Origin: Salinibaculum sp. SYNS191
Lineage (GTDB): Archaea; Halobacteriota; Halobacteria; Halobacteriales; Haloarculaceae
DNA: 64,000 nucleotides
Reading direction: 5' to 3'
Assembly (NCBI RefSeq): GCF_037338445.1
Contig: NZ_CP147838.1
Coordinates: 2,108,001-2,172,000, forward strand
Shown here: piece after piece, positions 43,609 through 50,914 of the stretch
Layout: every line of letters begins with the position of its first letter
Position numbering within the stretch: position 1 is the first letter of the stretch
Translations under genes and position numbers: made by a program
The notes under the pieces: generated by a model
What the model saw: only the letters and a program-made list of their open reading frames with translations
Database searches by the model: none
What the model was told of the DNA's origin: nothing

Positions 43609-44041
43609 TAGCGACCGGGTTGAATATCTTATGCTCAAAGCAGGCTACTTCGGTGGAAGGTATCTCCAGAACGTCTTCCTCGTACTGCACACACACTCTG
43701 TCTCTACCGATTCGAGCAGCACTGATTTCGACACCGCACGGTGACCGATATGCGCTGTGTATGCAGCAGTCTCTCCTCTACCCACTCAGTGTCTGTCAGT
43801 TCTGGCGTGACCGATTCAGAGGATGTATGCAGCGCGTAGATGAGGTGTCTGCACGAAGTACGCGATATCGGGAATACACGTGGCTGGGTGAGTTTTGTTA
43901 AATCGACGCTACCTGGTTTGTGATCAAGGTTAAAATGTTCATTACAAGATACAGAGCGTATCGTCAGTTGTGAATACCCTGTTACACGGCGGGTCGCTTC
44001 CGTTGTTCTCCCCTCAACGTAACAGGAAACAATCCACAACT
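43609..44041. other. Spacer before multicopper oxidase
   Basis: No gene. It contains the right copy of the 77-bp repeat and A/T-rich sequence (43900-43990) that probably holds the oxidase promoter. Confidence 0.4.
43747..43823 (+). repeat. 77-bp direct repeat, right copy
   Basis: Differs from the left copy at six positions. Both contain the same minus-strand peptide run SESVTPELT, which may be a relic of a coding sequence or chance. Confidence 0.8.
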
Positions 44042-45886
44042 ATGAGTGACGAACGAAAGCAATCACGCTACCTGAATCGACGGACAGTTCTCAAAGCAGC
44101 CGGGGTTGCCGGCCTCGCCGCAGCATCGCCCTGGACCGCGGGACAAGTTGCAGCCGTCACTGGCAACACGCCGCTGGCGCTCGGAGACCACAAATGGGAA
44201 GATCCGCTTCCGCGGCCGGGAGTATTGACGCCAGCCAGCCGGAAGGGTCGGACCGACCGTTACGAGATCGAACTGACCGAATTCACGCAGACCGTACTCC
44301 CCAGTTCCCTGGAGAAGGACACGACCCTTTGGGGGTACGAAGGGACGTATCCCGCATCGACCATCGAGGCACGGCCCGGACGTCCCGTCGAAGTCGAATA
44401 CGTCAACAACCTTCCCTCGGACCACCTGTTGAGCGTCGACGAACGGGTCCACGGTGCGGGTCAGGGCGCACCCGCCGTCCGGACGGTTACCCACCTCCAC
44501 GGCGGGGTGGTCGCCCCGGAGGACGACGGGTACCCGGAGGCGTGGATCTCGTCGGGTGGCCAGACCGCCGGGGATATCGAAAGCGTCCCGGACAGCGAAG
44601 TTCCATATAATAACCCCAAGGAGTACCCAAACGACCAGAAACCGGGGACGCTGTGGTACCACGACCACGCGCTCGGCATCACGCGCCTCAACGTCTACGC
44701 CGGTCTGGCGGGCTTCTACCTGCTCCGGGATCCGATGGAGAATGCACTCCCAAACGGGCAGTACGAGATCCCAATCCTCTTTCAGGATCGGACGTTCAAC
44801 GACGATGGGTCACTGTTCTATCCACCGGGGGACGACGACGACTACGAGGCGGAATTCGCTGGCGACATCCCGGTTGTCAACGGCAAGGTGTATCCGTACC
44901 TCGAAGTCGAACCCAGGCCGTACCGGTTCCGCCTCCTCAACGGGTCGAACAACCGGACGTTCAACCTGCGGTTCTACAACGAGGACACGGACTCGTACAG
45001 CGACGTCCCATTGATGCAACAGATCGGCGTGGACCTCGGCTTCCTCGACGAAGTTGTCGAGGTGGGTCCTGGCGGTACGGTCGGCCCCGAGGGCCCTATC
45101 GAGTCGATGCTCCTCTCCGGTGCGGAACGTGCAGACGTGATCGTCGACTTCAGTGGCTACGAGGGAACGACGTTCACAGTGAAAAACAACGCCGAGTTCC
45201 CCTACGCAGGCGAGAACAGCGGACCAGACCTCGACTCAATCGGTGAGATGCTTCAGATTCGCGTCACCGACTCAACCTCCAACCGGGGTAACAATGTCAA
45301 TCTCGACGGGTTCCTGAATGGCATCAACAGGAAGTACCAGGAACCGGAGACGAACCCGTCCGGAATCACCCGGACGTTCACGCTCGACAGCGCGGTGTTC
45401 ACGGTCGAGGAAGGCGATTTCGAGGGTGACGAACTAGACAGCCACTTCCTCGACCTCTCACTGTGGGAGGATGACGACGCGATCGTGAACCCGACGCTAG
45501 GGACCTCCGAAGTCTGGGAGCTGTACAACACCACGGGTGATTCCCACCCGATTCACCTGCACCTCGTCGACTTCGAAGTGCTTGAGCGGGAGAGCTTCAC
45601 CTGGGACGACGAAGCGGGGTACCAGGATGCTGCCCAGGCCTTCATCGACGGCGAGACTCCCACCAGGCCAGACATCTCTGACTACGTGACGCTCTCTGGA
45701 GCGCCTACGCTGCCGAATCCGAACAACCGTTTCCACAAGGATACGGTGCTGGTCAACCCGCAGGAGGTGATCCGCATCAAGCCCGACTTCACCGGCTACA
45801 CCGGACTGTATCCCTGGCACTGCCACATCCTCGAACACGAGGACCAGGAGATGATGCTTCCCTACGAGGTGGTGTCACCGGAGTAA
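44042..45886 (+). CDS. Tat-exported multicopper oxidase (CotA/bilirubin oxidase type)
   Basis: A 614-residue exported enzyme. A twin-arginine signal (RRTVLKAAGVAGLAAASPWTA, split by me at the cleavage region about residue 35) leads three cupredoxin domains. All four copper motifs are present: HLHG (about 152-155), WYHDH (about 201-205), HPIHLH (about 502-507) and HCHILEHEDQEMM (about 582-594), with the Met ligand of the type 1 copper. It oxidises phenols, metals or bilirubin-like compounds with O2. Length and the CotA-like spacing fit. It is the only gene of this transcript and a T-run terminator follows. Confidence 0.93.
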   Translation: MSDERKQSRYLNRRTVLKAAGVAGLAAASPWTAGQVAAVTGNTPLALGDHKWEDPLPRPGVLTPASRKGRTDRYEIELTEFTQTVLPSSLEKDTTLWGYEGTYPASTIEARPGRPVEVEYVNNLPSDHLLSVDERVHGAGQGAPAVRTVTHLHGGVVAPEDDGYPEAWISSGGQTAGDIESVPDSEVPYNNPKEYPNDQKPGTLWYHDHALGITRLNVYAGLAGFYLLRDPMENALPNGQYEIPILFQDRTFNDDGSLFYPPGDDDDYEAEFAGDIPVVNGKVYPYLEVEPRPYRFRLLNGSNNRTFNLRFYNEDTDSYSDVPLMQQIGVDLGFLDEVVEVGPGGTVGPEGPIESMLLSGAERADVIVDFSGYEGTTFTVKNNAEFPYAGENSGPDLDSIGEMLQIRVTDSTSNRGNNVNLDGFLNGINRKYQEPETNPSGITRTFTLDSAVFTVEEGDFEGDELDSHFLDLSLWEDDDAIVNPTLGTSEVWELYNTTGDSHPIHLHLVDFEVLERESFTWDDEAGYQDAAQAFIDGETPTRPDISDYVTLSGAPTLPNPNNRFHKDTVLVNPQEVIRIKPDFTGYTGLYPWHCHILEHEDQEMMLPYEVVSPE

Positions 45887-45903
45887 AGGCCATTCGTCGA
45901 ATC

Positions 45904-45914
45904 GGGGCTTTTTT
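45904..45914 (+). terminator. T-run terminator after multicopper oxidase
   Basis: A run of six T follows GGGGC about 20 bases after the stop. Archaeal RNA polymerase stops at such runs. Confidence 0.45.
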
Positions 45915-45973
45915 GTCTCCCGAAAGCGGCTCGAAATTTTCCTCGTATCCAATCCAAGTTTGAACGGAGGTAC

Positions 45974-46002
45974 GTGCAAGAGATGGGCTGTGTATGCCGC
46001 AG
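45974..46002 (+). repeat. Dispersed repeat, diverged copy
   Basis: GTGCAAGAGATGGGCTGTGT and following bases match the repeat core at 42840 with a few changes. It lies downstream of the multicopper oxidase. Confidence 0.5.
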
Positions 46003-46059
46003 AGCGTTCTTCGATTGCTCAATGGCTGACAGTACCGAGGTGGCCGAAACAGAGATCAG

Positions 46060-46250
46060 TTACCGAGAGAGGGATAACCGCACTTTCCCGACCAGGAGCG
46101 TCGGGAGTTGGCCGAGTAGCTGTGGGAACGTCAGTCCGAGCTGCGCAGCCACTTCGTCCATATTCGTGTAGAACCTGTGTTCACAGATGAGTCCCGCTTC
46201 GAGGTGGAGTATCGAGACACCACGAATCTGAACCTGTCGACCCGTCGGGA
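46060..46250 (-). pseudogene. SnoaL-like/ester cyclase C-terminal fragment
   Basis: The minus strand reads PTGRQVQIRGVSILHLEAGL followed by CEHRFYTNMDEVAAQLGL. This matches the last third of SnoaL/NTF2-like proteins (PTGRxVxxxGVSxxxFExGLI). The first two thirds are missing; the fragment stops where the TnpB fragment begins. Confidence 0.55.
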
Positions 46251-46590
46251 CACGACGCCAAGAATAACCGAGTCCGACTCTCGAAGGGCGCAAATCACAA
46301 GGAACACCCGAAAGCGTGGGAATACATCCTTGTCGAATACGAACCCCGTCCCGGCGTCACGGTCGAGAACTTGCAACAAGTCAGGGCAGTCTACGACCAA
46401 GCGAAGCAGCGATGGGAACTGCATCTCGTCTGCAAAGACGAAATCAAGACACCCAACGCACCCGGCGAGGAGACGGCAGGTATTGACCTCGGCATCTGTA
46501 ACTTCGCGGCGGTCGCATACAGCACCGAGAACGCCGACCTGTACCCCGGCAACCGCCTGAAACAGGACGGCTACTACTTCAATTGCTACC
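46245..46590 (+). pseudogene. TnpB (IS200/IS605 OrfB) internal fragment
   Basis: The frame gives RVRLSKGANHKEHP, VTVENLQQVRAVYD, RWELHLVCKDEI and AGIDLGICNFAAVAYST (the first RuvC Asp), then breaks off after NRLKQDGYYF. Both the N-terminal part and the C-terminal zinc finger and other RuvC residues are missing. It is a dead remnant of an RNA-guided nuclease gene. No transposon ends were seen. Confidence 0.75.
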
Positions 46591-46613
46591 GACCCGAGTT
46601 CTCTCCCAGTTGG

Positions 46614-46799
46614 TCACTCCGAAGGTTCGTTCTTTTGGACTTCGGTGACGATCACGTCCCAGTCAGGATGGTCGACTCCATTCCGGCATTCGAACGCGCC
46701 TTCCACATCGATTCCATTCTCGTAGGACCTGATAAGGAGTGCTTTTAGCTCCGCGTTCAATTCCGCTTTCGACGCGACTGGGTTCTCCTCAGACGTCAT
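46614..46799 (-). CDS. Small acidic hypothetical protein, 61 aa
   Basis: The protein has a helical start (ELNAELKALLIRSYENGIDVEGA) and ends with a Trp-containing strand (HPDWDVIVTEVQKN). Its ATG overlaps the stop of the HalOD1 gene (ATGA), which makes it a genuine second gene of that operon. I do not recognise a family beyond other small haloarchaeal proteins next to HalOD1 proteins. Confidence 0.6.
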   Translation of the reverse strand: MTSEENPVASKAELNAELKALLIRSYENGIDVEGAFECRNGVDHPDWDVIVTEVQKNEPSE

Positions 46800-47146
46800 C
46801 TTCCCGCGTTCCTCCCGGATTGCTCCGCTGTTGGTTCATCGCCGGACGTGATCGTGACCACACCGTAGCTGTACACAGTTATCTCGTGGTCCTCGTGCGT
46901 GAACGTAACGTGGATATCTCCGTCCGTCCCGGTGCGAACGCGGACGAGCGCATCCAACGCGTCTGGGTCAACCGTAGAATGGAGCGGATCCAGTTCAACC
47001 GGATCAGCGTCCATCACTTCCGCCAGCGTTGCGATTACAGCCATACTTGCGGGGGTCTTCTCCTGGTCAAACTGGGTCCGAACAGTCGCAGAGTCCTGAT
47101 GATACTTGACTGATTCTACTCCGACTCCAGACACCACAGCATCCAT
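46796..47146 (-). CDS. HalOD1 output domain protein, 116 aa
   Basis: The sequence fits the HalOD1 domain: PASMAVIATLAEVMDADPVELDPL, then VDPDALDALVRVRTG, and FTHEDHEITVYSYGVVTI. HalOD1 is a haloarchaeal domain often paired with signalling genes. The ATG at 47146 is followed by the overlapping 61-aa gene. AT-rich promoter candidates lie near 47190-47213. Confidence 0.82.
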   Translation of the reverse strand: MDAVVSGVGVESVKYHQDSATVRTQFDQEKTPASMAVIATLAEVMDADPVELDPLHSTVDPDALDALVRVRTGTDGDIHVTFTHEDHEITVYSYGVVTITSGDEPTAEQSGRNAGR

Positions 47147-47229
47147 ATGTACCTATTCTACCGGCCTGAGTCGGTTTAGTAGGGATACTGATTATACAGT
47201 AGGTTTAAAAGATGGGCCCGCCAGAACGA

Positions 47230-47874
47230 TCACGGCAAACTGACGAGCGTCGCTCCAATGAGACGTCGATGCCCACGCCTGAGTCGTGACGAAAGCGATT
47301 GCTGGGTGATACCGAGTTCGTCAGCGATCTCTTCGAGCGACGCCTTGCGCGGGGTGTCGAAGTAGCCACGCTCGTAGGCCAGCACCAGCGCCTCGCGCTG
47401 CGTTTCGGTCAACTCGTAGCCCTCCCCCTGGATCGGAAGCATTGCGTGGACGGCGGTGATCTCTATCGAGATATCGTTTTCCTGGCAGTACTCTCGAAAC
47501 TCAGCGATTGCCTCCTGACTCTCGCCGCGCACCTCGAATCGCCACTCGTCTTTCGTTCCGAGCCCCGAGAGCACGACGACGTTGGCCTTGGCCAGGGCAC
47601 TCAGGACGCCAAAGTACGCTTGCTCCCACTGGGCACGCATGAGATACTCGTTCTCGACGCTATCGACCAGTCGGATGTCCGTCACGCCCTCGCGTGGTTC
47701 GAACGCCGCTTCGATGTCCTCGGTGTCCACGCCACGCACCCAGAAGTACGGGATGATCAACGTCTCGTGTGGAATCAGCCGCTCCAGTTCGACCGTCACT
47801 CCCGGCAAGTTCTCGAAGATACTCCCCAGCGGGAACTCCTTTGCCGGGCTCGTAAACTCCATTACGGTCGCCAT
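47230..47874 (-). CDS. HTH_10 regulator (214 aa), cluster member 1
   Basis: The N-terminal sensor part (KEFPLGSIFENLPGVTVELE, HETLIIPYFWVRG) is followed by the HTH_10 domain: LTETQREALVLAYERGYFDTPRKA and LEEIADELGITQQSLSSRLRRG. It is very similar to the next gene (47993), so this is a recent tandem duplication. The ATG at 47874 is chosen because the paralogues start identically (MATxMEF). A palindrome (47914-47925) lies about 40-51 nt upstream. Confidence 0.92.
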   Translation of the reverse strand: MATVMEFTSPAKEFPLGSIFENLPGVTVELERLIPHETLIIPYFWVRGVDTEDIEAAFEPREGVTDIRLVDSVENEYLMRAQWEQAYFGVLSALAKANVVVLSGLGTKDEWRFEVRGESQEAIAEFREYCQENDISIEITAVHAMLPIQGEGYELTETQREALVLAYERGYFDTPRKASLEEIADELGITQQSLSSRLRRGHRRLIGATLVSLP

Positions 47875-47913
47875 GTGGAAGTCTTCGTCCGACAGGCCGA
47901 TAATTGGCGTGGG

Positions 47914-47925
47914 TGGTGTACCATG
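47914..47925. promoter_or_regulatory. Palindrome site 1 (TGGTGTACCATG)
   Basis: Matches the consensus CATGGTGCACCATG at 11 of its last 12 positions. It lies 40-51 nt before the start of the regulator at 47874. Confidence 0.5.
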
Positions 47926-47992
47926 GAAAACGCGACGTTCGGCATGGCGATCTATCCGTCGATTATCGGCATTCTCAAAGACTGATACGCTC

Positions 47993-48634
47993 CTACGAAC
48001 TGATGAGCGTCTCACCGACGAGACGTCGATACCCCCGCCGGAGACGGGAAGAAAGCGACTGCTGGGTGATGCCGAGCTCGGCTGCAATCTCTTCAAGCGA
48101 TGCCTCGCGTGGGGAGTCATAGTACCCACGCTCGTGCGCCAATACCAGCGCTTCGCGCTGGGTTTCGGTCAACTTGTAGCTATCTCCCTGTATCGGGAGC
48201 AACGCGTGAACTGTGGAGATGTTAGCTGAAATATCATTTTCCTGGCAGCATGTTCGAAACGCGGCAACTGCTTCTTGACTGTCTCCCCGGACTTCGAATC
48301 GCCACCCATCGTCCGTTCCAACCCCAGAGAGAACGGTTAGATTAGTCTCTGCTAACGCACTCAATACCCCATCGTATTCTCGCACCCACTCTGCACGCAT
48401 GAGATACTCGTTCTCGACGTTATCAACCAATCGGATGTCCGTCACGCCAGCATGTGGATCAAAGGAAGCTTCCATGTCGGTAGAGGACGCACCACGCACC
48501 CAGAAGTACGGGATAGTGAGCGTCTCGTGTGGAATCAACCGCTCCAGTTCGACCGTCACTCCCGGCAAGTTCTCGAAGACACTTCCCAACGGAAATTCGT
48601 TTACTGGAATTGTGAATTCCATTTCAGTCGCCAT
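47993..48634 (-). CDS. HTH_10 regulator (213 aa), cluster member 2
   Basis: A close paralogue of the gene at 47230, with the same sensor opening (NEFPLGSVFENLPGVTVELE) and HTH_10 end (LEEIAAELGITQQSLSSRLRRG). Between the two genes are 118 bases, so each may have its own promoter. On the minus strand a TATA-like TTTATAAA (48685-48692) stands about 50 nt before the ATG, and the palindrome 48669-48682 lies between TATA box and start. This position fits a repressor site. Confidence 0.92.
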   Translation of the reverse strand: MATEMEFTIPVNEFPLGSVFENLPGVTVELERLIPHETLTIPYFWVRGASSTDMEASFDPHAGVTDIRLVDNVENEYLMRAEWVREYDGVLSALAETNLTVLSGVGTDDGWRFEVRGDSQEAVAAFRTCCQENDISANISTVHALLPIQGDSYKLTETQREALVLAHERGYYDSPREASLEEIAAELGITQQSLSSRLRRGYRRLVGETLISS

Positions 48635-48668
48635 GTAAGAGAGAATATGCCGGGGATACCTAAGTAAG

Positions 48669-48682
48669 CATGGTGAGCCATG
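48669..48682. promoter_or_regulatory. Palindrome site 2 (CATGGTGAGCCATG)
   Basis: Twelve of 14 bases fit a perfect palindrome; arms CATGG/CCATG intact. It lies directly after the TATA-like box of cluster member 2, 35-48 nt before its start. Confidence 0.6.
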
Positions 48683-48765
48683 TTTTTATAAATACCATCC
48701 ATCATCCAACGCAGATGAGCAGGTGTGTTCTGCGAGCGGGTCGTGCCGTTAGAATACTGTCCGGG

Positions 48766-48779
48766 CATGGTGCACCATG
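48766..48779. promoter_or_regulatory. Palindrome site 3 (CATGGTGCACCATG)
   Basis: A perfect 14-base palindrome, 48-61 nt before the start at 48827 and 8 bases after a TATA-like AGAATACT. It is the best copy of the shared motif. Confidence 0.65.
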
Positions 48780-48826
48780 TCTCCCTCTTTTGTAGGACCC
48801 AGAGCAACCTAGCCTAACAAAAGAGC

Positions 48827-49483
48827 ATGAGTGTGTTAATGGAGGTTCGATTATCTCCCGATGATTTCGAACTCGGGCAGATTCTCAGTTTAGAGGAGGC
48901 CTCGGCTATCGAACTCGAAACGCTCGTCCCGAGTGGGGACGCTACCGTGCCACTCTTTTGGGTCTACGAACCTGTCGGAGACGAGTTTCTCGAAGCCGTC
49001 CAACGCTACCCAACTGTCAACAGCGTAACCGAGGTAGACGTATTCGAAGATCGGACCCTGTTCAGACTTGATTGGGATGCGAGCCAGGATTATTTCTTTC
49101 AGTGCATCCTGGTCAACGAGGGGCAAATATTGAGCGCGACTGGAACAACAGAAGGATGGGATTTCGAGATACGATTCCCTGACCGCGAGGGCCTGAGCCG
49201 GTTTCAAACCTGTTGTGAGGACGCGCACATATCCCCGGAAATTATCAGGCTATACAATCCCACGGATCCCGGGATTGGTCCGTGGTACGGCTTGAGCGAG
49301 CCACAACGAGAAGCGCTTATGCTTGCCGTTCAGATGGGATACTACGACATTCCACGAGGCTGCACGACCGAGGAGCTCGCGGACGAACTCGGGATTTCTG
49401 ATCAAGCAGTGACTGAGCGCCTGCGTCGTGCCGTCGGTGGGTTCGTTCGACATGCACTCCTGACCCCCGAGACAGAGGCGTAA
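48827..49483 (+). CDS. HTH_10 regulator (218 aa), cluster member 3
   Basis: It is divergent from member 2 and more distant in sequence: DDFELGQILSLEEASAIELE at the start and, at the end, LSEPQREALMLAVQMGYYDIPRGC with TEELADELGISDQAVTERLRRA. Members 2 and 3 share a 192-base divergent promoter region that holds palindrome sites 2 and 3. The ligand-sensing part differs from the other two, so a different signal is probable. Confidence 0.92.
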   Translation: MSVLMEVRLSPDDFELGQILSLEEASAIELETLVPSGDATVPLFWVYEPVGDEFLEAVQRYPTVNSVTEVDVFEDRTLFRLDWDASQDYFFQCILVNEGQILSATGTTEGWDFEIRFPDREGLSRFQTCCEDAHISPEIIRLYNPTDPGIGPWYGLSEPQREALMLAVQMGYYDIPRGCTTEELADELGISDQAVTERLRRAVGGFVRHALLTPETEA

Positions 49484-49497
49484 GAACCAACGATTTC

Positions 49498-49511
49498 CAT
49501 TGTGCACCATG
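49498..49511. promoter_or_regulatory. Palindrome site 4 (CATTGTGCACCATG)
   Basis: One base from the perfect motif of site 3. It lies 38-51 nt before the DUF7344 gene start at 49549, in the 65-base gap after member 3. Confidence 0.55.
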
Positions 49512-49548
49512 GAATAGAGCCAGGCAGTTGGAGCGCTGTTGTGTGAGT

Positions 49549-49956
49549 ATGGATGAGAACGTGGAGCGAGAGGAACCGGGTCTGCGGAATATCGACAATT
49601 TCTCCAGATCTGCGGAACGAGAGCGGTTGATTTCGCCCGATAGACTCCTGTCGGCAGTAGCGGACGAACACCGACGCGCTGTTGTTCGTTCACTGAACAA
49701 CGCTGCTGATAGGACATTGGAATACGATGCGCTCGTAGACCGCGTTGCAGACAGGGTTGAAGACGAAAATACCGAGGGGGTATCCGACGAGCATCGCCAA
49801 CGCGTCCGGATCGTACTTCATCATACTCATCTCCCGAAACTGGCGGATGCCGGGGTAATTGACTACGAGGCTGACGCGGGTCATGTTCAGTTTGTCGGTG
49901 GTGGATTAGAACAAGATATCCTGGCGTGTGTCGGGTCGCACGACGTCGACGAGTGA
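49549..49956 (+). CDS. Winged-helix DUF7344-like regulator, 135 aa
   Basis: The core reads RLLSAVADEHRRAVVRSLNNAADRTLEYDALVD (split at about residue 30-62) and ends LHHTHLPKLADAGVIDYEADAG: the ArsR-like winged helix of the DUF7344 family common in haloarchaea. The ATG at 49549 starts a MDENVE sequence typical of such proteins. It follows the third HTH_10 gene in the same direction, with palindrome site 4 in between, so it may belong to the same circuit. Confidence 0.82.
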   Translation: MDENVEREEPGLRNIDNFSRSAERERLISPDRLLSAVADEHRRAVVRSLNNAADRTLEYDALVDRVADRVEDENTEGVSDEHRQRVRIVLHHTHLPKLADAGVIDYEADAGHVQFVGGGLEQDILACVGSHDVDE

Positions 49957-50040
49957 CAAAAGTGTGCTATATGAGATAATTAGCATCAGTTTCGAACTCA
50001 CCTACCCGCCCAATGATCTGAGTGTCTATGGTAGTTCCTT

Positions 50041-50071
50041 GAGATACTGCTACACAGCGCGTGTCTCGCAC
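50041..50071 (-). repeat. Dispersed repeat, inverted copy
   Basis: The reverse complement reads GTGCGAGACACGCGCTGTGT then AGCAG, matching the core at 42840 with one change and a two-base gap. It lies after the DUF7344 gene. Confidence 0.6.
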
Positions 50072-50214
50072 TCATCGGTCGTTTGTTCGACTCCTCTGAG
50101 AGAGTGGAACGATTGATCGTCGGTGTTGGGTGGGCTGGAGGGGTGGCATTCCAGAGAGGGGTGTGCGTGACCGCTTGGCCTGATTCCTAAACGCGTCGAA
50201 GCCGTAGTGGAAGC

Positions 50215-50541
50215 ATGGAGACGACGATAGCCGAATTGGACGGACTCATGCTTGCGCGGGTCGAAGGTGACGATCGTGTGTTTGAGGTGAGCTTCGACAC
50301 CATCGAACCGACCGACGTCACCCTTCGATTCATCCGAGATGAGGAGCGCGTCGGGAGTATCTACAACGACGACGGCACCGAGCGGACGATGGCACGGCTA
50401 ACCACGGGGCGGGACGGGAGTGACTTCATCGGCGTCGAGGTACCCAAGGATTTCGTCAGCGAACTGCTCGACGCGGCCTCCGAGGCTGGACGAATTACCG
50501 ATGAGACCGCCCTCGAAGGCTACCGACTGCGGGTTCTGTAA
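50215..50541 (+). CDS. Haloarchaeal hypothetical protein, 108 aa
   Basis: A compact alpha/beta protein: strands near VFEVSFDTIEPTDVTLRFI, a GSIYNDDGTE turn, and a final helix VPKDFVSELLDAASEAG. It is acidic with no membrane segment and stands alone. I cannot assign a function. Confidence 0.65.
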   Translation: METTIAELDGLMLARVEGDDRVFEVSFDTIEPTDVTLRFIRDEERVGSIYNDDGTERTMARLTTGRDGSDFIGVEVPKDFVSELLDAASEAGRITDETALEGYRLRVL

Positions 50542-50597
50542 CCCCCGTTAGCAGTCCCCGATTCGACTTATATCCAGTCGGCAGGCAACTCGTCTGC

Positions 50598-50711
50598 ATG
50601 GTTACGCATCAACACCACGTAGCATATTCCGGTGCCCGAACCTCCCGCGGTCTACAGATGAGTGAGTGGACGACCGCAAAAACCAGCAAAATATTCCGTT
50701 TTTGCTTTTAA
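50598..50711 (+). CDS. Possible 37-aa small protein
   Basis: An ATG at 50598 has a TATA-like CTTATATC 23-30 nt upstream, the spacing of leaderless genes, and the frame is open for 37 codons. The peptide (MVTHQHHVAYSGA...) has no known family, and it ends antisense to the tRNA-Pro 3' side. Support is the promoter spacing only. Confidence 0.2.
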   Translation: MVTHQHHVAYSGARTSRGLQMSEWTTAKTSKIFRFCF

Positions 50712-50716
50712 GTGAA

Positions 50717-50789
50717 TGGGATCGCCCGGATTTGAACCGGGGTTACGGGCACCCAAGGCCCGAAGTATACCAGGCTAACCCACGATCCC
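50717..50789 (-). tRNA. tRNA-Pro (anticodon UGG)
   Basis: The minus strand folds as a tRNA: acceptor GGGATCG pairs with CGATCCC, anticodon stem CGGGC/GCCCG encloses the loop CTTGGGT with anticodon TGG, and the T arm has GGTTCAAATCC. The discriminator base is A and CCA is not encoded. No intron is present. It lies at the border between the accessory region to the left and core genes to the right. Confidence 0.95.
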
Positions 50790-50914
50790 GTGTCCGAACA
50801 TCCATCCGGCGCAGAGTAAAGCGTTTCGTTGCGCCGGGGCCGGTCGCAGGGCGGGCGCGGCGTGACGGCAGCGAGGGCACAAACATTTACCCGGTGCGGT
50901 GAGAGTCCACGCCT

